A program made the translations under genes and the position numbers. 64,000 nucleotides of DNA from positions 4,836,001 through 4,900,000 of the forward strand of contig JAILWY010000023.1 in NCBI GenBank assembly GCA_022113835.1, read 5' to 3'. The notes under the pieces are model-generated. The model was not told the DNA's origin. It worked only from the letters and a program-made list of their open reading frames with translations, and did not search any database. Source of the stretch: Atopsyche davidsoni (lineage: Eukaryota; Arthropoda; Insecta; Trichoptera; Hydrobiosidae). Of the stretch, positions 36,145-45,900 are shown piece by piece. The stretch's first letter is position 1. Each line of letters starts with the position of its first letter.

Positions 36145-36919
36145 CTATGCGCAAGTATTGCAGGAAGATGGGCATTTGGATTCGCAAGGTGGAGCACATG
36201 GAGGAGGACTTGGAGGAGCGCAAGATTGGGCACATGGTGGTGGGCTTGGTGGCGCGCAAGAAGAAGCACATGGTGGTGGACTTGGAGGTTCGCAAGCTGG
36301 GGCACATGGTGGTGGACTGGGAGGTGCGCAGGATGGAGCACATGGTGGTGGACTTGGAGGTTTGCAAGATGGGGCACATGGTGGTGGGTTGGGAGGTGCG
36401 CAGGGTGATGCACATGGTGGTGGGTTTGGAGGTGCGCAAGATGAAGCACATGGTGGTGGGCTAGGAGGAGCGCAAGATGAGGCACATGGTGGTGGGCTGG
36501 GAGGTGCGCAAGAAGAGGCACATGGTGGTGGGCTGGGAGGTGCGCAGGATGATGCACATGGTGGTGGACTTGGAGGTTCGCAAGCTGGGGCACATGGTGG
36601 TGGGCTAGGAGGTGCGCAGGATGATGCACATGGTGGAGGATTTGGGGGAGCACAAGTCGATGAGCATGGAGCAGGTGGTGGTGGAGAAGGTGGAGCGCAG
36701 CTTGATGAGCACGATGGAGGTGGCGGTGAACATCCACAAGGAATACAAGCTGAGTGTGCCTAGAGAAAACAATTATTACTTTATGTGCATTTGAAACACC
36801 ACATAATATTTATTCAAAAAAAGAAATAAAACATGTATTTGAGAAAAAATAAAATTGTATTTTACCTGAACTGCCAACAGGACTACTAGGCACGAAACCT
36901 TTACAAGTTGTCTTGCCAT
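36145..36919 (-). CDS. Secreted Cys/Pro-rich repeat protein, two exons
   Basis: Two exons join into a 222-residue preprotein. Exon 1 (36866-36919) encodes 18 residues, MARQLVKVSCLVVLLAVQ, a typical signal peptide core. The ATG has A at -3 and G at +4. It ends at a CAG|GTAAAA donor in phase 0. The intron (36760-36865, 106 nt) ends in TTTCTCTAG. Exon 2 (36145-36759) starts AHSACIPCGCSPPPP and runs 204 residues to TAG, with 36 cysteines, mostly in 13 tandem 12-residue units of the form CAxxCxPP(S/N)PPP. The tail ends CESKCPSSCNTCA. A TATA box and initiator lie at the right distance upstream, and AATAAA lies 71 nt past the stop. I infer a secreted, disulfide-cross-linked structural protein, for example of eggshell, cuticle or a glandular secretion. 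I do not recognise the family. The antisense strand is also open, but has no signal peptide, splice sites or promoter. Confidence 0.82.
36199..36666 (-). repeat. 13 x 36-bp tandem coding repeat
   Basis: Thirteen consecutive 36-nt units each encode C-A-x-x-C-x-P-P-(S/N)-P-P-P; the first has CSST in place of CAxx. Positions 3-4 vary among SS, PA, SP, PS and QS, and position 6 among A, E and K. The PA/E variant occurs twice (units 3 and 11), seven units apart, which suggests block duplication. Because the unit length is a multiple of three and lacks stop triplets in other phases, long open frames appear in several phases on both strands; only the Cys/Pro frame connects to a signal peptide. Confidence 0.9.
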
Positions 36920-36953
36920 CTTTAATATTGTAGTTATTACAATGCTAGAGAGG

Positions 36954-36991
36954 TGAATGATACTTTTTGAAAAAACGAACTCTCTTTTATA
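36954..36991 (-). promoter_or_regulatory. TATA box plus initiator of the Cys/Pro-repeat gene
   Basis: On the minus strand TATAAAAG occupies 36984-36991. An arthropod-type initiator TCATTCA occupies 36954-36960, its A about 33 nt downstream. This predicts a 5' UTR of about 40 nt before the ATG at 36919. A longer frame opening at 37015 would start upstream of the TATA box and is not used in this model. Confidence 0.65.
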
Positions 36992-37925
36992 TGACTTAAA
37001 AATCCCCCTCCACAAAATAAACGTGGTTCTGAACTATTTCATAAATGAAATATTTTCATTAATTTCTGTTAATAAACATGATAAGTCACCACTGACTTCA
37101 TCAGCAAGAACGCATATTAGGCAAGGCCTCACGTAGGTAAATTCAAAATGCAAATGAGTGCAAATTTTTTATGATAAGTAATATCACTAAATACGTGTGA
37201 TATGTTTGGTATTTATTTTTAAAGCAAAATGCCAAATTTTAATTCATAATATTTGTTTCTAGCTGATCGGGTAATTCTTATTTATACTTTTAATAATAAC
37301 TAATTATTTAATAAAGATTTGAATAAATATTTTGATGCCAGATAAATAAATTGGAGCATTAACATTTTATCAGCAAATTGCAGCAATTGGTAGCAAATAT
37401 GTAAAAAAATGACCTCGATTATATCGTACATTGTTAGGTGTGAAATATATTTAATTACTAAGTCATCGCAAGTATTTGGTGCTATAATGTAATATAAATA
37501 TCATGTATTGGAATATAAAGTAACAAATTTGCAACGTATGCTGAATCTTGATAATTAAATACACGTAAGTGTAAATTTTTGCTTATGTTTCACCAAGAAA
37601 TAAAGAAAATGTTCCAAAATTATAACATAATATTGTCATCATTTCACACGAAACTATATATGGAAATATGATTTGGATCTTTTATCTCTTTAAAATAGAT
37701 TTTAGAAGCGATTTAATGCATCCATTTATATAACCTGTTTAGAAATTTGTACAATTATTTAAAAAATATATATTTTGACTCTAAATATATTTCATTCATT
37801 TTAAATAACTTCTAAAATATTTTTTGTATATATTTAAAAATTTAAAGGAGTGACAAAAAGTATAATTTTTTTTTCAAAATAACCAATCTGTTTTGCTAAA
37901 TATTATATCATACTTCGTCTTTAAG
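36992..37925. other. Upstream flank of the Cys/Pro-repeat gene
   Basis: Runs from the TATA box of the Cys/Pro-repeat gene to Penelope-like copy D. AT-rich, with a GC-normal patch at 37080-37140 about 100-150 bp upstream of the TATA box that could hold control sites; none is identified. Confidence 0.45.
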
Positions 37926-37936
37926 CAATAATATTT

Positions 37937-38155
37937 AGAAGTTCAATATTTTTGACAGAGAGTACTTGGTGGAATTCCATTTTAATATTTTAAATAATAA
38001 ATAAAGCACTTGAGTGATTTTTCCACATATAGATTTTTATTGGTTTTCTTATTATATAAAAAAATATAAAATAAAATCTCACTTTTTTAATAATTCCAAC
38101 GTGAAAAGTTGGCGAAACCGGTCCCCAATAAAAATCTATATGTGGAAAAATCACT
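37937..38155 (-). mobile_element. Penelope-like family, copy D with 11-bp TSD
   Basis: Reverse orientation: the tail (GACAGAGAGTACTTGGTGGA) is at the left and the arm ending TGTGGAAAAATCACT at the right. The direct repeat caataatattt flanks it at 37926-37936 and 38156-38166. Compared with copies B and E the 5' end is truncated (it starts at AGTGATTTTTCC), while the 3' end is the same. Plus-strand hammerhead-like sequence TTCCAACGTGAAAAGTTGGC-GAAAC-CG-GTC follows UUAAUAA in place of CUGAUGA. Confidence 0.7.
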
Positions 38156-38166
38156 CAATAATATTT

Positions 38167-40639
38167 GATGAAAAATAATAGATTTTACTATTTTGCTACT
38201 TAATTAAAAAATCACTGTTGTCAATGTCTTTAATTAGTCTGAATTACACTTCTGAAGATTATGGGGGAATGTTAATAACACATATAAAATTATTTATGTC
38301 TGTCGTGTAGCAAGATAGATGCATCAGAGCCTTTAATCTCGCGGGTTATGACGCACTAAGGAAGACATGTTATTGAATGTGTAAACCACCAATAAACAGG
38401 GTTCTGAACAAGATTGTTTCAGATAAATTAGAAGCTACCTACAAATGCAGAATTAGTATTCCACTTGATGTAATTTATGCAGAGTTAAATATTCGGATTT
38501 TTTTCCCATTAAAATTTATGGTCGAAGTAATTTTCCAAAATTCTCTTTTTGTTACAGTGGTACTATATTAAAATTAATAAAACGCTAGGCGGCGATATAT
38601 GTGAAAAATAATGGTTTTATATTGCTGTTTTGTGTGAATAGATAACAGGGAAATGTATTGTTAATATAACTTGAAAAAATGTTTTATAACATATTATTTA
38701 TTGTAATGTAATATTTTTGAGTTAATATTCTTCAATATCTGAAGTCTAATGATGCTTATTATACTTTGGTGCTCAATAATATTATATAGTTGTATCAATA
38801 TAATAGTTCATATTTATCAATACTAATGAGTGTTCTATAACATTCACAAATATTGCATATTTGTATAAACCTACTCATATCAATTGAATCAGGAAACGTT
38901 AAAATAATTATAAACACGAAACTGATAATTGAAATTTCTTGTTGGCAAATTTTGTGTATACATAAAATCATACAATTCTTTCAAACGTTACCACGAAATC
39001 GTTTTATTCATATGGGATGAATAATACATAATAGTATATGTGCTATATTGATACGATCAGAATAAATATATATATTGATGGAGGTATTTCATGGCCGGAA
39101 TAGTGAAACTTTCATATTTCACAGTGTTGACAGATAGGAATATTTATAAATTATAATTTATATAAATATTTTATATTTTTTATTTCTATTTTCCAAAATT
39201 TCTCTAATGAAAAAAGTAGATCAAAAATATTAATAAACATAATGAAACTTTTTATGGAGATTTTTAAAGCGACTAGTTTCACCGACAGACTCGTTTCGTC
39301 GGGTGAATTTATTACTCAAGATAAACACGGTGGCTTTATAAGCCGGACACAAATGGTTACCTCTGACCCTTTCAAAAACCGCTCGTTAGTCTGCTAATGT
39401 CCTGCTTGCATCCCTGACTGTGGCATTTTAAGTAAGATTACTAAATTCATTAGTTTGAACTTTGATCTAATTTGACGAAATGAACCCCTGATCATTTTTC
39501 ATGTTTCATAAGTTATTGTGCGGTGCTCATTTTCATTAGGATACTTTAATGCTGTAATTTAACACGCAAGTGCAAAAGAGATTTACGTTGCGACAGATAT
39601 TAATCTAGCAAAGACCAAATGCATCCTTTTTGCACTTTTGCTCCAGTTTTTCCTTTTGCCCAATTGGACAGAGCACCAAACTACGATAACCGTGGAAGTA
39701 TAAAGTCTTATCCTACCCGAATTGCAAAAAAAATCAATGATTTTCTCGCTGTTTTATGTGTATATTAATTAACTAAATGCATATTGTTTTTAGTATTAAC
39801 GTGTCACGAATCAAACATTTATTGTTTATTAAAAGTCGTGCGTTGATTTTAAGCGACAGGATGAGTTTAGAAATTGACCCGCACAAAGCATTATTTAATG
39901 TTTCAGAATGGAGTGTGGTTTCAAACAATCCTAATTAACTTTGAATCACTGCAACACAGTGAGCAAAACGCACTGAAAGTAAATTTGTTGTAATTGTGGA
40001 AACTTTTAACCTCTTTTGTACGTTGCCTTAACATGTCCAGACCGGCAAACTAAAGCGACTCTGTTTTCTCCTAGTGTTAACTTTTTGACCCTTAAATTTT
40101 TCAGCATTTCAAGAGTCCCAAATTGATAAAGCATATTAAACCTTGATGGTTCAAAACGAACGTTTTAATTTTAGCCAATTTGTTATTCTAGGAAAAAGGT
40201 TTTTTTTTTTAAAAATACAGTTAGAATTTTGTGATATATTCTATCAGTACAAGAGTAACCTTTTCTGGCTTACAAACTGTGTAGGTATACTCTTTAGTGA
40301 TTTCACTTGTTGTTGCTTTGAATCAACAAAATAGATTGCAATTAATTCACTTTGATTAAGTTGTTTTATATTCTAATAATAATAAAATATATATATATTC
40401 TTATATACTTTGACTTTAAAAATTATCACTATTGGTACTAGGTTATTGTTTGAGATATAATTACACATTCACTTAGTCGTAAAAAAATGATACATTTTCA
40501 GCATCAACCAAACCACGTAGAGATACTAAAACAACCGATTAATTTGGTAATTTCAACAAAGTACTTTGTTAATAACGTCAAATAAAGGCTGAACTGAATA
40601 TCAAAAGCCCTAATTATCCTTATAATTAAATGAATTATA
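38167..40639. other. Non-coding; one broad GC-normal island
   Basis: Island 39320-39720 is long, has normal base composition and no frame. It begins next to the hammerhead-like remnant at 39272-39305. Elsewhere AT-rich. Confidence 0.5.
39272..39305 (-). other. Hammerhead-like 3' core remnants (two overlapping)
   Basis: The minus strand contains GAAAC-GA-GUC and, 9 nt on, GAAAC-UA-GUC-GC, the second with a possible stem II CCGAC/GUCGG. No CUGAUGA is present upstream. The GAAACUAGUC string is the same as in the intact ribozyme at 1987-2029, so this may be a decayed relative; coincidence is possible. Confidence 0.25.
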
Positions 40640-40722
40640 GCCGGGCCACATTATTGGCACATGTGAGCGTTAATTATTGCTTCACTGCGTGTGAGTAGCA
40701 ATAATGTGAAAACAGCCCGGGC
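40640..40722. other. Long hairpin in GC island
   Basis: CACATTATTG (40647-40656) pairs perfectly with CAATAATGTG (40699-40708). Outside it GCCGGGCC faces GCCCGGGC across a 6-nt asymmetric bulge, and inside it ACA-GUGA can pair with UUCAC-UGU. The 83-nt fold lies at the start of the island at 40630-40860. Confidence 0.4.
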
Positions 40723-42689
40723 TTTGTATGCCGGCCTCCCATGCCAGGTCCCCAGACACTGGGACCCCGATTGGTGAACCCCCTTGCACCCACCCGGGGA
40801 TATCCGGTGGCCCTGTGTTGTGCGGAAGTGTTACTTGGTGGTGACATTACTTTTAACCCTTAATTGGTCTGTGAAAAATAATATTTCATGTTACTTTGTC
40901 AATATGTCGAAACCACACATTTCAGAAATGTAGTGACAGCTTTGAGAAATTGTGTTTCTTTAACGACTTTATAAAAATAATTTTCTTCTAGCCAATAATA
41001 ACTGTAGAAACTTGTTTATTTTATATTGACAATTTATATATATATGACAATGGTATTTAGATGAATATCCGTAATATATTTTTTTATAAGTTTTTTTACA
41101 TGTGTTTTAAATTTAACATAATAAACCGTACTGAATACAATTAAAAATATCTTTCAGTTTTGGGTTTATTTTTTCTTTTGTCTTAAAAATTATTTGTGAA
41201 TGGAGTTTTTTCATTTGTTACATTTTTAAGTCTAAAACTTGAAGCTCAATTTTGTATGTAATACAGCAAATAAAAGGTTTAAAAGTCAAATTAATGAAAA
41301 TATATATACAAAACCACCGCTTTTGTGATATACTCGTATATTATCATTTGTGGCCATCTTCGATTACACCTTAATAACGAATAATTTATGTTAAAATTAA
41401 TATGCTTTAAATATTATTATTGTTAGAAAATTTATGACCAAACTTATAAATGTGAAAAATCTCACAGAGAAAACCTTTACTGAAACATGAAAATTTCACA
41501 CGAGCAATTTAGAGTAAAATAGAGACTATAGTGGTCGAGGTCATCCTATCTAGCTGCAGGGGTAATTTCAGGAGTATTAAACAAAGGGGGCAGTATTCCA
41601 CCCGAGGGGTTGGCGGGGCGTGATTCAGCTCTCGAGGTCCGGCGCGGGAAGTCCGAGCATCTTTATTCTAAGCCGGCACTTTTTCTCTTTTTCACATCCG
41701 CTCTTGAACTCTGCACTCTATACATTTTCACAGACTCAATTCTGTTGGTGATTTTTTTTGCGAAAATAACACCGAAGGAAGCGTATCACAAGGAATTGCT
41801 TAATTTTTCAAGTTATAGGGTTTCTGACATTTTTCATGTATTTCAAGTACGGCTTGTTTACTCGTGCGATAAATCAACACCTTAAGAACGCTACGTTAAC
41901 GTAAAAAAAATGTACCTCATTTTGAAAAACTACTTTAGTGTTTTTTATTTTTTATTCAAGAGTTATTTTTTCATTTGGATATTTATATTTTTAAAATATT
42001 TGGCGTTGTTCAATAATTTTTAGATCTCATAGTGGTTTTACTATTAACCATTGGCAACATCGACAATATAACTTATTTAAAAAATAAAATGTTAACTACT
42101 TTCAGCTCCAAGTTTGTCAATCTGCGTGTGTGATGATGTTAATATAATTAATTGCTTTAATATAAAGATTCTATTTGTACTTATTAATTTAAAAATAAAC
42201 GATTTAAAATGTATTTTTGATATCAAAGCATTAAATAAACATACGTTTTCAATAATTTTTCTAAAAAATTACAATATAAATTATGTTTATAACATATTAT
42301 ATCTGTATTCCATTAAATATTGAATAAAAACCAGAAAATATTAAGAAAAAATATTTTACGTAAAAGATTTTCTTTATACTGCTTTTACTGAGGTTTTTGT
42401 TTATATGGTAAGAGCTCTTAGTCAATCTCGACTCTGTCATATGATAGTGACATGAAACAATACCAACAGATTCTATTTCAGTAAAGATGTCTCGAGAAAT
42501 AAGAGTACACGACCTGGTACATTCTATTTGAGACCATATACTATAAGCAACGTAGATTTCAAATTGTAGGAAACCATTTTGAAAACCGCTTCAGTTGTAA
42601 TATTTATGCTTCAGACTGAAAGCTTTTATTCAAGGATAAATTCAACCTCTCGCACGTTACTCTAAGCTTTCTAACCACTCATAAAAATC
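40723..42689. other. GC islands and AT-rich DNA
   Basis: 40723-40860 continues the hairpin island (CCCAGACACTGGGACCCCGA, a small palindrome CCCAGACACTGGG). Island 41530-41720 is open on plus (91 codons from 41610) without recognisable product. The rest is AT-rich. Confidence 0.45.
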
Positions 42690-42835
42690 GTTCCAAGAAG
42701 ACGAGTCCCATATCACTTGGATAAGTATGTTCGAGGAAATTTAATTCGTGACATTTGTACAGCGTTTTTAACATTGTTTTTTATATTTCTAAATAAAAAA
42801 GGTATATCTAAGCGTGCGTCTGCCTCGCTTGCCTT

Positions 42836-42902
42836 ATTTTCGGTGGGTTTTCTATTCATTTTCTCAAATCCCGGAGGAGAGATTGAAAAAATCACCGAAA
42901 AT
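42836..42902. other. Hairpin, possible pre-miRNA
   Basis: Perfect 10-bp base ATTTTCGGTG / CACCGAAAAT. Additional pairing (UUUU/AAAA, UCA/UGA after a 4-nt bulge, CUC/GAG) reaches a terminal loop of about 11 nt. It sits in a GC-normal island (42690-43020). A 90-codon minus-strand frame overlaps it but shows nothing recognisable. Confidence 0.3.
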
Positions 42903-45900
42903 CGAGTAAATCCGTCTCTTTGTAGGACGTGATAGGACATCCGCCTCACAAAGATATCCTTTATGTCCTTATCGAATACCTTCAAAGATCTGATAGCTTC
43001 GAACTGCGAATCGCGACCCCATCGGAAATATCAAATAAACTGCAAGATGTAAAAAAAATCGGGTAATATGTATTTTTCCTCCAGATTCACGGAAATCCGT
43101 AGGCAAACGTTATATTAAAATATTGACACACATTTGCCTAACTTGTAAAATGTTATGACAAAACAAATTGTATTATAACCTGTTTAATATCTATAGAAAA
43201 ATGAAAATGATGATTGAAATTCTTAAAAAATATTTTTTATGGGTTTTAAGGATATTTATTTTAGAAGAAACAATAAACAAATGGATTCAGTGTCTTTGAT
43301 AAAATGGTTTTGTTTACTTTTATGAATTTGATTAAGAATGCATTTACAATAAAAATTATCACTCAAGCTCATTGTGATATATTGTATTCATTTTAATACT
43401 TCAAAAGTTAACAATATGTATCTAACTTTCATTTGCTAAAATGATGTCATTATTTTTAAAATATAATATAATATTTTTTAACTCAAATTTTGTATATCTT
43501 TACAATCATTTTAACATTTTGAAAACTCAAAGTCTAATAGAAAATATAAATATTTTCAAAAAAAGCACTTTTTAAATTTACTGACGGCATTTCATAAACC
43601 AGTGGATTTTGAATGTTATTGTTTTATATTCACAATAATTTAATATCACGTTTACACGGTTTTCCTTATTATTTAAACGAATATTATAGGTAAAACATTA
43701 TTATACTATACAAACATATAACAAAAATCTCTGTTATGGTTTCCATAATGGTTTTTAGTTAAGACCGACCATCGCAAGATTTGTAAGTCCTTTGTTTATG
43801 TAGCAATGTTACACCAGATCTGCGTTACTGCCTTGTTTTCAGAGCAATATTTGAAATAATAAATAAGTAATATCCATCCATAGGATGAAGATTAAATTAT
43901 TAAAGCAGAAGTGCTATTTGTTGGGGTGTATGGATGGTAAATATTTAGAGAACGAGGGCCCCAGTGCGACGCCGCACCGTCCCATTGTCTCTAGCGGATT
44001 AGTCTCGTGTATGGCGAAACGGCTTTACTCACTCAGTTTATCGAGCTTAACCGGTCTGGATCATGCCAGCATGAGCCCGTAATACAAGGACACCTAAATA
44101 CAGTGAATTATATGAACGTTGAATAATATTTGTAGTGTGTGCATAAGTAGTGCTTTGCATTGCAAATTTTATATGGGTCATTAAATAAACTGTTTACTTT
44201 ACATGATATCTTGCATTATGGTACAAGTATAAGTCACAAAACATAAATATATACGATGATACGGTTTTGAATAATGTCATGAATAAAAATGATCCATATT
44301 TTTTTTTTATGGTTTATTTATAATATTTTATTGTATAAATATTCTCTGTGTAATTTTATATGAGATTTATGCGAGTAATACAAATGATTAAAAGTTTATA
44401 TTTTAGTGTGTAAAGGTTTTTGTCAGTGCAAAAATAATAAATCCTTTGAGCATGATAATATTATTTGATTTCAATTAAACAACTGTAATATGTTACTACT
44501 ATAATATAAATTAGTTGGGAGCGCATATCAATGTAACACATAGTGAACTACGACCTTAAATAGAAGTTAAATGTTAATCATTTTAGACATATTAAATGCC
44601 ACCCGAGACAATATGGATGTGATAAAGTGCCATTAATCATGTGACAAGGTAGAGGAATATCAGTTAGGGTTTCATGAAGCATAATTAGTTTAGGGTGCTG
44701 AAATATAAAAGTCCTGTTGGCACAAACTGAAAGCTGTTAAGCCAGAACTGAAAGCCTTCGTCAGAGGCCGCGGTTCAGACTATTAATGCTCACGAGTGAA
44801 GAGCGTTAGATCTGAGAGATTGAGTTACAGTACCATTGAGAGTGTCATTAAGTAGATTAGTGAATATATAAAGCTGTACAATCAACGAATGTACCTCTCA
44901 ATCTTTATCAACTAAACTGTTAAAAAATGATTCATATTTTATGTTAAAACACATTCATAAACCTGGGATTAAATTAAAGAAAAAAATTACTTTGGATATA
45001 ATTTCATTTTTAAAAAAATATATATTTGGACAAGATTTTTTTCATGATTTTGAAAATCTATCATATATAATTTTTTTAACTTGCATTGACAAAAAAGACA
45101 ATATTAATGGTAAAACAATTAGTTGCTGATATTCAAATTGGAATTTTCAACTTTTTTCTTCATGTTAATTAAATGTATGTCGTTCAAAATAAATTATACA
45201 TACTTTTATTAAAAAAAAATTATTATTTTAATATTAAATAATAAGAGTATTTAGTATAAAATAAAAATTTTCAATTTATTCACAAAGGCTAGAACCAATT
45301 GAGCAATTCGCAGGCAGAGATGAAGTAAAACCTTTGACCGACACTTCTGAATAACGTTTTTGGCCCCCATGGCTTTTGCAGTGGCGTACGGGAGCACATT
45401 TATAAAGTCAAATTTTTGCGTTTTTTAAATATTTAATAAATGGTATTTAGGAATTTAAAATAAACCCTGACGGAAAATTTTTCACTCATCGTGAAATTTC
45501 GTACTATTAAATAAAATATTTATTTCATAACAATAAAACATTATTTACAGTACATAAAGTGGATCAAAAATTCACACAATAAATTTATTTAACCAAATAT
45601 TTTTTCTTAGATGACCTTAGTAAGAGTCTATTAAAGCATTGTTAAATAAAAATTGTTTTTTTATATTATTTTTTGATATTTATATGTATTACTTGTTGTA
45701 TCAGCTACATCCGGTACTTCTATGTCAACAACGTTCCTTCTTTTGGATATTGGTTTTAATATGATTTTTTTAATAATGTTTGCTTTATGATATATTTGAA
45801 ATAAAATAAAGATTAATAACTTTAATAAAACACACAAATCATAAACTTATTTAATTTTTTTACTAAGTTTTGTGTTTGAGAAAAATTATATATGAGCACC
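42903..45900. other. Non-coding with GC-normal islands
   Basis: Island 43930-44085 contains a second GGATTAGTCTCGT (43996-44008). Island 44590-44860 is broad and frame-free. 45290-45410 contains TTTTGCAGTGGCGTACGGGA, which resembles the ends of some DNA-transposon MITEs but has no detectable partner end. Confidence 0.45.

Noticed and set aside
36093..36737. Minus-strand His/Leu-rich 214-codon frame
   Set aside because: Same strand as the gene but a different phase; its ATG lies inside exon 2 and it does not connect to the signal-peptide exon in frame.
36158..36763. Plus-strand Gly/Ala/His-rich 201-codon frame
   Set aside because: No signal peptide, promoter, splice or poly(A) context on plus; it is the antisense of the spliced Cys/Pro-repeat exon.
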